A stretch of 33,785 nt of DNA from NCBI GenBank assembly GCA_959022495.1, contig CAUEYX010000032.1, forward strand, positions 1 through 33,785. Direction: 5' to 3'. Shown here in pieces: positions 24,553 through 31,920 of the stretch. Numbering within the stretch: position 1 is the first letter of the stretch; every line of letters begins with the position of its first letter. The notes beneath the pieces are model-generated. The model searched no databases, was not told the DNA's origin, and saw only the letters and a list, made by a program, of their open reading frames with translations. The position numbers were made by a program, and so were the translations under genes. The stretch is from an uncultured Lachnospiraceae bacterium (lineage in GTDB: Bacteria > Bacillota > Clostridia > Lachnospirales > Lachnospiraceae).

Positions 24553-26598
24553 TTACGCTGGATTCATAGTGATCCGTCCTTCCCGCTCTTCAGCCCCTTC
24601 TGTCTCATTCTCATCCGGTTCTGGAATTCCTTTTACTTCCCGGAAGATCTTCATAAACTCTTTTCCTGTGATCGTTTCTTTCTCGATCAGGAATGCCGCA
24701 ATCTTATCCAGAGCTTCCCTGTTCTCGGCGAGCAGCTTCTTTGCCTCTGCATATGCGCCTTTGAGCATCTTCATGACTTCCTCATCGATTTCACCTGCTG
24801 TGGCATCGCCGCAGTTTAATACGGCCCTGCCGTCCAGGTATCTGTTCTGAATCGACTCAAGCCCCATCAGCCCGAATCTCTCGGACATCCCGTACTGAGT
24901 AATCATCGCGCGGGCAATCTTTGTCGCCTGTTCAATATCATTGGCAGCGCCTGTGGTCACAGTATCGAACACAATCTCTTCCGCCGCGCGTCCGCCCAGG
25001 GCTACCACAATCATGGCTTCCAGTTCTTTCTTCGTATTCAGGAATTTCTCTTCCTCGGGCGTCTGCATCACATATCCCAGCGCCCCCATAGTCCTCGGCA
25101 CAATCGTGATTTTCTGCACGGGCTCCGTATTTTTCTGGAGCGCTGTCACAAGAGCATGCCCCACTTCATGGTAAGAGACAATCCGGCGCTCCTCTTTGCT
25201 CATTATGCGGTCTTTCTTCTCTTTTCCGACAAGCACTACTTCCACTGCCTCGAAAAGATCTTTTTGGCTGACCACCTGCCGTCCGTGTTTTACCGCGTTG
25301 ATGGCCGCTTCATTGATCATATTGGCAAGATCAGACCCCACCGCCCCTGAAGTTGCAAGAGCGATCGCTTCCAGATCCACGCTCTCATCCATGCGCACAT
25401 CTTTTGCATGTACTTTCAGGATATTGATCCTTCCCTTCAGATCCGGCTTATCCACAATAATCCGTCGGTCAAACCGGCCGGGGCGCAGAAGCGCAGGGTC
25501 AAGGATCTCCGGACGGTTTGTTGCCGCAAGAATTAGAAGCCCCTTGTTCGTATCAAATCCATCCATCTCCGCAAGAAGCTGGTTCAATGTCTGCTCCCGC
25601 TCATCATTTCCGCCCATCGCTGTATCACGGGTCTTTCCGATGGCGTCAATCTCATCGATAAATACAATACATGGGGCCATCTGCTGCGCCTGTTTAAACA
25701 GATCGCGCACGCGGGACGCGCCCACGCCTACATACATTTCCACAAAAGCCGATCCGGACAAGGAGAAAAAGGGCACCTTCGCCTCCCCTGCCACTGCCTT
25801 TGCCAGCAGGGTCTTTCCAGTTCCGGGAGGTCCGACAAGCAGCGCTCCCTTTGGGAGCTTCGCTCCAATCCCGCTGTATTTGCCCGGATTGTGAAGGAAA
25901 TCAACCACCTCCTGGAGAGATTCTTTGGCCTCGTCCTCACCCGCGACATCCTGAAATGTCACGCCGGTCTCTTTCTCCATATACATTTTTGCATTGCTCT
26001 TCCCGATCCCCATCATGCCGCTGCCTTTTGTCATTCTCTTCATAACATAAAAGAGCAGAAGCGCTGTCAGTCCCAGCGGCAGGATAATGGTCACAAATAA
26101 TTCAAGGACCATCTGTCCCATTGTATCCGGAACCTCGCCTTTGAATTTCACACCTGCTTCATCCAGTCTCTCCACCAGACCGTCGTCATCGACGTAGCCT
26201 GTATAATAGTCCGGATTCCACTCCGCGTCATCATCCTCTTCCTCTTCCGTCTGCGTGCTGCCCTGGAACTGGCTTAAGAACTGGCTCTGAAACTGCCCCA
26301 TCATGCCCTGCAGACCACCGCTCTCCTGCTGCTTTTTGGCTTTTTCCTCCGCTTCCTCCATCCTCGCCTTATCGGTAAGGGTGATGTAAATACGGCTGCT
26401 GTTCAGTCGCACGGATTCTACTTTTTTATCGTCGACCATATCCAGGAATTTATCGTAACTTATCTCTTCCGGACCAGCTCCGCGCATAAGAGTATAAAAT
26501 CCTATCACCATAAAAGTGACCAGCAGGGTTGTTATGAGGATGACTCCCCAGCCCTGCCGGTTGTTTTTCGGATTATTCTTATTGTTCTGGTTATCCAT
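24553..26598 (-). CDS. ftsH: ATP-dependent zinc metalloprotease FtsH
   Basis: FtsH is a membrane-anchored AAA+ protease that degrades misfolded membrane and some soluble proteins. The 681-residue protein has TM1 at about 17-37, an external domain, TM2 at about 165-186, Walker A GPPGTGKT (256-263), Walker B IVFIDEIDAIG, the second region of homology NRPEILDPALLRPGRFDRR, and the zinc motif HEVGH (477-481). The external domain is enlarged by about 45-50 residues (about 85-135), rich in Gln, Glu and Asp, which explains the length above the usual 610-650. ATG 26598 has AGGAGG 6 nt upstream; an in-frame ATG at 26772 lies upstream of the promoter. The stop codon abuts repeat copy B. Confidence 0.97.
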   Translation of the reverse strand: MDNQNNKNNPKNNRQGWGVILITTLLVTFMVIGFYTLMRGAGPEEISYDKFLDMVDDKKVESVRLNSSRIYITLTDKARMEEAEEKAKKQQESGGLQGMMGQFQSQFLSQFQGSTQTEEEEDDDAEWNPDYYTGYVDDDGLVERLDEAGVKFKGEVPDTMGQMVLELFVTIILPLGLTALLLFYVMKRMTKGSGMMGIGKSNAKMYMEKETGVTFQDVAGEDEAKESLQEVVDFLHNPGKYSGIGAKLPKGALLVGPPGTGKTLLAKAVAGEAKVPFFSLSGSAFVEMYVGVGASRVRDLFKQAQQMAPCIVFIDEIDAIGKTRDTAMGGNDEREQTLNQLLAEMDGFDTNKGLLILAATNRPEILDPALLRPGRFDRRIIVDKPDLKGRINILKVHAKDVRMDESVDLEAIALATSGAVGSDLANMINEAAINAVKHGRQVVSQKDLFEAVEVVLVGKEKKDRIMSKEERRIVSYHEVGHALVTALQKNTEPVQKITIVPRTMGALGYVMQTPEEEKFLNTKKELEAMIVVALGGRAAEEIVFDTVTTGAANDIEQATKIARAMITQYGMSERFGLMGLESIQNRYLDGRAVLNCGDATAGEIDEEVMKMLKGAYAEAKKLLAENREALDKIAAFLIEKETITGKEFMKIFREVKGIPEPDENETEGAEEREGRITMNPA

Positions 26599-26626
26599 CC
26601 TTTTCCTCCTAAAATCAGATATTACT

Positions 26627-26655
26627 ATTATAAGTACAGGTTTTGCATAAATCAA
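26627..26655 (-). promoter_or_regulatory. Strong promoter of ftsH
   Basis: On the minus strand TTGATT (26655-26650) and a perfect TATAAT (26632-26627) are 17 bp apart, about 28 nt before the ATG. Confidence 0.8.
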
Positions 26656-26674
26656 TAAAAAGATTATGAAAATA

Positions 26675-26704
26675 TTGTAAAACCATGACTTTTTATAGTA
26701 TACT
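26675..26704 (+). promoter_or_regulatory. Probable promoter of the DUF1846 gene
   Basis: TTGTAA (26675-26680) and TATACT (26699-26704) are 18 bp apart. The position implies a leader of about 100 nt, in which I see no recognisable riboswitch. It is divergent from the ftsH promoter 20 bp away. Confidence 0.6.
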
Positions 26705-26813
26705 GGGTACGAAATATGTCCTTTCGGCGTGTTTCCGGGGATAAGTGTCTCTTGGGAATCCTGCTCAGTCAAAGGTCCATATAAATAGAAACTAGATAAG
26801 TGGGGAATGGAAA

Positions 26814-28286
26814 ATGAGAATCGGTTTTGACAACGAAAAGTATCTGAAAATGCAGTCCGAGCATATCCGCAATCGGATCAACCAGTTTGACAACAAACTT
26901 TACCTTGAATTTGGAGGGAAGCTGTTCGACGACTATCACGCTTCCCGCGTGCTCCCCGGGTTTGCTCCTGACAGTAAACTGCGCCTCTTAAAAGAGCTGA
27001 GCGCCCAGGCAGAAATCGTGATCGTCATCAGCGCGAAGGATATCGAAAAAAACAAAATCCGCGGAGACCTGGGGATCACTTACGACACAGATGTACTCCG
27101 TCTAATCGACACATACCGTGAACAGGGACTCTATGTGGGAAGCGTTACGATCACACAGTTCTCCGGCCAGGAGAGCGCTCTCCTCTTTAAAAACAGGCTG
27201 GAGAAACTTAACATCCCGGTATACCTGCACTATGTAATTCCCGGATATCCCTCCAATGTTCCGCTCATTATCAGCGATGAGGGGTACGGAAAGAATGACT
27301 ATATCCGCACGACGCGCCCCCTGGTAATCGTGACTGCACCGGGTCCTGGAAGTGGAAAGATGGCCACCTGCCTTTCCCAGCTGTATCACGAACACAAACG
27401 CGGAATCCATGCAGGCTATGCAAAATTTGAGACCTTCCCCATCTGGAATCTCCCGCTTAAGCACCCGGTTAACCTGGCTTACGAGGCTGCCACAGCGGAT
27501 CTGAACGATGTAAACATGATTGACCCCTTCCATCTGGAAGCTTACGGTGAGACGACTGTAAATTACAACAGGGATGTAGAAATCTTCCCGGTGCTTAACA
27601 CAATCTTTGAGAAGATCTACGGGGAAAGTCCCTACAAATCACCTACCGATATGGGTGTCAATATGGCGGGCAAGTGCATCTGTGACGACGAGGCGTGCAG
27701 GGAAGCCTCAAAGCAGGAGATCATCCGCCGCTATTATGCCGCCTTAAACGCCCTGGTAAAAGGAGACTCCTCCGACAAGGAGGCACAGAAAATTGAGCTG
27801 CTCATGAACATGGCTGGAATCACTTCCGCTGACCGGAAGGTGGCTGTGAAAGCCCTGGAGCGCGCCAGAGAGACCGGCGGACCGGCTGCGGCCCTGGAAC
27901 TTGAGGATGGCAGAATCATTACCGGAAAGACAACCAATCTCCTCGGAGCCTCGGCAGCCCTTCTGCTCAATGTATTAAAAGAGCTCGCTGGTCTTGACCA
28001 TGAACTCCACATTATTTCCCCGGAGTCCATCGAGCCGATCCAGAAACTGAAAGTCGATTACTTAAAGAGCAAAAACCCGCGCCTTCACACAGACGAGGTC
28101 CTGATCGCCCTGTCTGCCAGCGCGGCCATGAACCCGGATGCGCGGCTGGCCCTCTCCCAGCTTCCTAAGCTGGACGGCTGCCAGGCACACACTTCTGTGA
28201 TGCTCTCAGATGTAGATATTAAAATCTTTAAAAAGCTGGGCGTCCAGCTTACGTGCGAAGCTGTCTTTGAACACATGATACTCTAG
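26814..28286 (+). CDS. DUF1846 (UPF0371) family protein
   Basis: This 490-residue protein of normal family length (PF08903) is common in Firmicutes and of unsettled function. It begins IGFDNEKYLKMQSEHI. It contains a glycine-rich phosphate-loop-like segment TAPGPGSGKMATCLSQLYHE at about 178-197, and the family block HAGYAKFETFPIWNLPLKHP follows at about 200-219. CICDDEACREASKQEIIRRY is found near 296-315. The C-terminal third reads SAAMNPDARLALSQLPKLDG. The glycine loop hints at nucleotide binding, but this is an inference from the motif alone. GGGGAATGGA lies just upstream of the ATG. It is a single-gene unit, 251 bp before pyrG. Confidence 0.92.
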   Translation: MRIGFDNEKYLKMQSEHIRNRINQFDNKLYLEFGGKLFDDYHASRVLPGFAPDSKLRLLKELSAQAEIVIVISAKDIEKNKIRGDLGITYDTDVLRLIDTYREQGLYVGSVTITQFSGQESALLFKNRLEKLNIPVYLHYVIPGYPSNVPLIISDEGYGKNDYIRTTRPLVIVTAPGPGSGKMATCLSQLYHEHKRGIHAGYAKFETFPIWNLPLKHPVNLAYEAATADLNDVNMIDPFHLEAYGETTVNYNRDVEIFPVLNTIFEKIYGESPYKSPTDMGVNMAGKCICDDEACREASKQEIIRRYYAALNALVKGDSSDKEAQKIELLMNMAGITSADRKVAVKALERARETGGPAAALELEDGRIITGKTTNLLGASAALLLNVLKELAGLDHELHIISPESIEPIQKLKVDYLKSKNPRLHTDEVLIALSASAAMNPDARLALSQLPKLDGCQAHTSVMLSDVDIKIFKKLGVQLTCEAVFEHMIL

Positions 28287-28369
28287 AGAGCGGCCGGCCG
28301 GGATGTAAGGCCGCCGAGGCAGAACCCGCCGCGCGATCCGGACAGCATTGCTGTTGGAATGAAAAAAGA

Positions 28370-28398
28370 TTGTATTTTCCTGTTATCAGGTGTATACT
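28370..28398 (+). promoter_or_regulatory. pyrG: Promoter of pyrG
   Basis: TTGTAT (28370-28375) and TATACT (28393-28398) have exactly 17 bp between them. Transcription would start near 28404-28406 (A, C or G), giving a leader of about 130 nt that contains a terminator hairpin. The start does not have the GGGC sequence used in B. subtilis pyrG control. Confidence 0.75.
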
Positions 28399-28425
28399 AA
28401 GAACGTATTTTTACAAAGCATGATT

Positions 28426-28500
28426 ACAGTCTGACTATATATGGGATATGGAACCGCAAAGAAGCGTGTCCTCCCCATAGTCAGGCTGTACTCTTTTTTA
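28426..28500 (+). terminator. pyrG: Leader terminator (candidate attenuator) before pyrG
   Basis: ACAGTCTGACTAT (from 28426) pairs with ATAGTCAGGCTGT (to 28489), with GGG/CCC inside a long loop, and is followed by CTCTTTTTTA. It lies between the pyrG promoter and the pyrG start codon, so most transcripts would stop here unless antitermination occurs. CTP-responsive attenuation of pyrG is known in Bacillus and Lactococcus; the sensing mechanism here is not visible. Confidence 0.8.
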
Positions 28501-28537
28501 GGGAAACATTCCACAATACACAGAGGAGGCATTTACC

Positions 28538-30151
28538 ATGGCAGTAAAATATGTATTTGTAACAGGGGGCGTCGTATCCGGGCTTGGGAAAGGCATCACT
28601 GCCGCTTCTCTCGGACGGCTCCTAAAAGCGCGGGGATACACCGTCACCATGCAGAAGTTTGATCCTTATATCAATATCGACCCCGGGACAATGAATCCTG
28701 TCCAGCACGGAGAGGTCTTCGTTACGGACGACGGGGCGGAGACAGATCTCGACCTGGGACATTATGAGCGTTTCATCGATGAAAGCCTTACCAAACATTC
28801 CAATGTCACCACAGGGAAGATCTACTGGTCCGTACTCCAGAAAGAACGCCGGGGAGATTTCGGAGGCGGAACTGTCCAGGTAATCCCTCACATCACCAAC
28901 GAAATCAAGAGTCGTTTCTACCGCAATCCCGCTGCCGAAAATACGGAAATTGCCATCATCGAAGTGGGCGGTACTGTGGGAGATATCGAAAGCCAGCCTT
29001 TCCTGGAATCCATCCGGCAGTTTCAGCACGAAAAAGGACGTGAAAATGTGATCCTCATCCATGTAACGCTCATTCCCTATCTGCGCGCTTCACAGGAAAT
29101 GAAAACAAAGCCGACCCAGGCCAGCGTAAAAGAACTCCAGGGAATGGGAATCCAGCCGGACATTATCGTATGCCGTTCTGAATACCCTCTGACCTCGGGA
29201 ATGAAGGATAAAATCTCTCTTTTCTGCAACCTTCCGGCCAGCCATGTGCTTCAGAACCTGGATGTAGAGTACCTTTATGAAGCCCCGCTCGCCATGGAAA
29301 AAGAACGCCTTGCCCAGGTCGTCTGCGAGTGTCTCCATCTGGATTGTCCGGAACCGGATCTGAAAGACTGGACAGAGATGGTGGAGAAACTCAAGCATCC
29401 CACACAGGAGGTCACGGTAGCCCTGGTCGGAAAATATATCCAGCTTCACGATGCATATATCAGTGTGGTAGAGGCTTTAAAGCACGGCGGAATCTATTCA
29501 CACACAACGGTAAACATCAAATGGATCGATTCTGAGACAGTCACCAGAGAAAACGCGCAGAGCCTCTTTGCCGGTGTAAACGGCATTCTCGTCCCTGGCG
29601 GATTTGGCCACCGCGGGATTGAGGGCAAGATCGAAGCAGTCCGATATGCCCGCACCCACGGCGTTCCCTTCCTCGGGCTCTGCCTTGGAATGCAGCTTGC
29701 CATCGTGGAATTCGCCCAGAACGTACTCGGCTATGCCGACGCCCACAGCATGGAACTTGACCCCGCTACAACCCATCCGGTCATTCACATTATGGAAGAC
29801 CAGATCGGGGTGGAAGATATCGGAGGCACGCTCCGGCTGGGGTCCTATCCCTGTGTACTGAAAGAAAACTCCCTCGCTGCCCGCCTCTATGGAAAGAAAG
29901 AGATCAGCGAACGGCACAGACACAGATATGAAGTGAACAATGATTACCGTGAAGACCTGGAAAGCCATGGGATGTCCCTGTGCGGTCTGTCACCCGACAG
30001 CCGCATTGTGGAAATGATCGAAATCCCTTCCCATCCCTGGTTTATCGCGACACAGGCCCACCCCGAGTTAAAATCCAGGCCCAACCGCCCGCATCCGCTC
30101 TTCAAAGGTTTTGTGGAAGCCGCGCTGAAAAGGCAGAACATCCCCGAATAG
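28538..30151 (+). CDS. pyrG: CTP synthase (glutamine hydrolysing)
   Basis: The enzyme aminates UTP to CTP using glutamine and ATP. The 537-residue protein has an N-terminal synthetase domain with GGVVSGLGKGITAASLG (8-24), FDPYINIDPGTMNP and EVGGTVGDIES. The class I glutamine amidotransferase domain starts near residue 290; its oxyanion region is VPGGFGHRGIEGK, the nucleophile is Cys382 in GLCLGMQ, and the catalytic His-x-Glu is in ATQAHPELKSRP. AGAGGAGG lies 8 nt upstream of the ATG. It appears monocistronic, with a terminator-bearing leader in front and a new promoter behind. Confidence 0.97.
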   Translation: MAVKYVFVTGGVVSGLGKGITAASLGRLLKARGYTVTMQKFDPYINIDPGTMNPVQHGEVFVTDDGAETDLDLGHYERFIDESLTKHSNVTTGKIYWSVLQKERRGDFGGGTVQVIPHITNEIKSRFYRNPAAENTEIAIIEVGGTVGDIESQPFLESIRQFQHEKGRENVILIHVTLIPYLRASQEMKTKPTQASVKELQGMGIQPDIIVCRSEYPLTSGMKDKISLFCNLPASHVLQNLDVEYLYEAPLAMEKERLAQVVCECLHLDCPEPDLKDWTEMVEKLKHPTQEVTVALVGKYIQLHDAYISVVEALKHGGIYSHTTVNIKWIDSETVTRENAQSLFAGVNGILVPGGFGHRGIEGKIEAVRYARTHGVPFLGLCLGMQLAIVEFAQNVLGYADAHSMELDPATTHPVIHIMEDQIGVEDIGGTLRLGSYPCVLKENSLAARLYGKKEISERHRHRYEVNNDYREDLESHGMSLCGLSPDSRIVEMIEIPSHPWFIATQAHPELKSRPNRPHPLFKGFVEAALKRQNIPE

Positions 30152-30174
30152 AGGATCTGCTTGATATCTTGATA

Positions 30175-30203
30175 TTGCATTTTGCAGAATGCCCTTGTAT
30201 ACT
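30175..30203 (+). promoter_or_regulatory. Promoter of the DUF4230 gene
   Basis: TTGCAT (30175-30180) and TATACT (30198-30203) are 17 bp apart, about 49 nt before the ATG. Confidence 0.7.
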
Positions 30204-30251
30204 ATTCCTATCGGCGGCCGGTTGATAAATGCCGCCATGGGAGGTATACAA

Positions 30252-30827
30252 ATGAAAAAACTGCGTATTGCAATTGCTGCCATTGCTGTTATTGCCCTTA
30301 TCGCGGTAGGTTTTCTCGCGGCCAGGCTCCTGGATAAAGAACCAAAAGTCACAGTGGACGCCACTTCCATTGAGGAACGTCTGAGCAGGTGCAGTTCTCT
30401 CACCACAGCCCGCCTGGACTACCGCGGTATGATCAAATACTCCGAGGGAGAGATCCAATTTATCAATAAAAAGGGCTTCTCCATGATTTATGACGCGCAG
30501 ATCAAGGCCGGTATCGACCTGTCAAAAGCAGATGTCTCTGTATCCGGGGATAAAATCTCCATCACAGTCCCAGAGCCCGAGATCCAGGATATTACCATTG
30601 ATTCTGACAGCCTGGAATTTTACGACGAACAGCTGGCTTTATTTAACTGGACAGATAAAGAAGACACAACCAAAGCGATTGCCTATGCAAAAGAGGATGC
30701 CCAGGCAAAAGCCGAACAGACTGACATCCTGTCCCAGGCCTCTGCACAGGCTGAGACTGTCATAGAGACATTATTCGCTCCACTGACAGAAGAAAATTCT
30801 TATCAGCTGGAAATCATTCAGCCATGA
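30252..30827 (+). CDS. DUF4230 family membrane-anchored protein
   Basis: This is a 191-residue protein with a basic start (MKKLRIA), one membrane segment (about 4-26) and an extracellular domain resembling DUF4230 (PF14014). Visible features are LTTARLDYRGMIKYSEGEIQ, then two beta-rich strands (DVSVSGDKISITVPEPEIQD), and a helical, Ala/Glu-rich C-terminal half (IAYAKEDAQAKAEQ). Its function is unknown. ATG 30252 has GGGAGG 7 nt upstream; the in-frame ATG at 30189 lies upstream of the predicted -10 and is excluded. The stop codon lies inside a palindrome shared with the convergent dus gene. Confidence 0.85.
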   Translation: MKKLRIAIAAIAVIALIAVGFLAARLLDKEPKVTVDATSIEERLSRCSSLTTARLDYRGMIKYSEGEIQFINKKGFSMIYDAQIKAGIDLSKADVSVSGDKISITVPEPEIQDITIDSDSLEFYDEQLALFNWTDKEDTTKAIAYAKEDAQAKAEQTDILSQASAQAETVIETLFAPLTEENSYQLEIIQP

Positions 30828-30846
30828 GATCTCTCTCATGGCTGAA
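30817..30846. terminator. Perfect palindrome joining the ends of DUF4230 and dus
   Basis: TTCAGCCATGAGA (30817-30829) is perfectly complementary to TCTCATGGCTGAA (30834-30846), with a TCTC loop. The stop codons of both convergent genes lie inside the arms (TGA at 30825-30827, and its mirror at 30836-30838). The following sequence lacks a strong T run, so it is a weak intrinsic terminator or a 3'-end stabiliser. Confidence 0.6.
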
Positions 30847-31774
30847 CTTCTGCTTCCGCGAACAGTTGATCTACCACCTGCTCGTATACTGCGCATTTCT
30901 CTGCTTTTTTGATTTTTTTCGCATACTTTTTTGAGTCTGAAAAGAGCGGCGCAAGATACGTCCACAGCTCTTTCATCTTAAATAAAATTGTCCGGTCCCC
31001 TGACATTTCCTCACAGTATCCCACATACAAAAGATCGTGGAACCGGCGCAGTTCTGCTTTATCCGCTTTCTTTCCGCCCCGGAGCTGCCTTGCCAGCGAA
31101 GGGTCCTTCAGAACGCCGCGCCCTGCCATGATCCGGTCTACCTGCGGAAACTTCCCGGCAGCCTCCTCGTAATCTCTCACAGAAAAAATATCCCCGTTGT
31201 AGCAGACCGGACTTCTGCTCTTTTTCTCCGCCTCCGCAAAAACATTGAGATCTGGTCTGTTTTTATAGAAATCTTTCTGTACCCTGGGGTGGATGATCAG
31301 TTCTTCAGCAGGATATTTGTTGTAAATTTCCATCAGCCTTTCAAATTCCTCTGCGTCTTCCATTCCAATCCTTGTTTTGAGTGAAATCTTCAATGGACAT
31401 TTCTCAAATATTTCCTCAAGAAATCTGTCCAATGCGTCAGGATCGGCCAAAAATCCTGCCCCCCTGCCTTTTGTGACCACTGTTTTTGACGGACAGCCCA
31501 GATTTAGATTCACTTCTTCATATCCATAATCTTTCAGTTTCACAGCTGTCCGCAGAAAATCATCCGCCCGGTTTGTAAGGATCTGAGGCACTGTTTCCAT
31601 CCCCTTGTTATGTTCCGGCAGAATATCTTTTTTCTCTCTCGCACTGAAATGTCCCATCTGATTTGGCCGGATAAATGGAACAAAATATTTGTCAAATCCC
31701 CCAAAGCATTCATGCACCGCACTGCGGTATATCCATCCCGTAATGCCCTCCAGAGGGGCCAGATAAATTTCCAT
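30836..31774 (-). CDS. tRNA-dihydrouridine synthase
   Basis: The FMN-dependent enzyme reduces uridine to dihydrouridine in tRNA. The 312-residue protein begins YLAPLEGITGWIYRSAV (4-20), the Dus FMN-binding start. The catalytic block NLNLGCPSKTVV has the active Cys94. LKISLKTRIGMED, ELIIHPRVQKDFYKNRPDL, VCYNGDIFS and MAGRGVLKDPSLARQL follow in family order. ATG 31774 has GGGAGAG 4 nt upstream and gives the conserved N-terminus; a longer in-frame start at 31837 adds 21 unrelated residues. It is divergent from the ABC exporter. Which of the three Dus groups it belongs to I cannot tell. Confidence 0.93.
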   Translation of the reverse strand: MEIYLAPLEGITGWIYRSAVHECFGGFDKYFVPFIRPNQMGHFSAREKKDILPEHNKGMETVPQILTNRADDFLRTAVKLKDYGYEEVNLNLGCPSKTVVTKGRGAGFLADPDALDRFLEEIFEKCPLKISLKTRIGMEDAEEFERLMEIYNKYPAEELIIHPRVQKDFYKNRPDLNVFAEAEKKSRSPVCYNGDIFSVRDYEEAAGKFPQVDRIMAGRGVLKDPSLARQLRGGKKADKAELRRFHDLLYVGYCEEMSGDRTILFKMKELWTYLAPLFSDSKKYAKKIKKAEKCAVYEQVVDQLFAEAEVQP

Positions 31775-31838
31775 AATTCTCTCCCACCTCTCCCCGCCAT
31801 ACACTCTGTATCCGGCAGGCGTTATCGTATCAGTCACT

Positions 31839-31868
31839 ACCTTATTACAGGCTCCGGCTCCTTGTCAA
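31839..31868 (-). promoter_or_regulatory. Possible promoter of dus, overlapping the exporter promoter
   Basis: On the minus strand a perfect TTGACA (31868-31863) precedes TAAGGT (31844-31839) by 18 bp. Its -35 overlaps that of the divergent exporter promoter, so polymerase could occupy only one at a time. Confidence 0.45.
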
Positions 31869-31890
31869 GCACAAAATCATGTGCTAAGAT
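31862..31890 (+). promoter_or_regulatory. Promoter of the ABC exporter with an inverted repeat in the spacer
   Basis: TTGTCA (31862-31867) and TAAGAT (31885-31890) are 17 bp apart. The spacer holds AGCACA (31868-31873) and TGTGCT (31880-31885), a perfect 6-bp inverted repeat separated by 6 bp and reaching the first base of the -10. This is a good position for a repressor site. Confidence 0.65.
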
Positions 31891-31920
31891 TGATGTGGTT
31901 AGTTAGAAAGGAGATTTCCC

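Noticed and set aside
26599..26772. N-terminal extension of FtsH including an extra hydrophobic segment
   Set aside because: It covers the TTGATT/TATAAT promoter, and AGGAGG clearly marks ATG 26598.
28287..28320. GC-rich GCGGCC/GGCCGC hairpin after DUF1846 as a terminator
   Set aside because: The stem is short with a loop of about 13 nt and no T run follows, so I do not call it.
28420..28434. A four-residue leader peptide (ATG ATT ACA GTC TGA) in the pyrG leader
   Set aside because: It has no ribosome site and no codons that would link it to pyrimidines.
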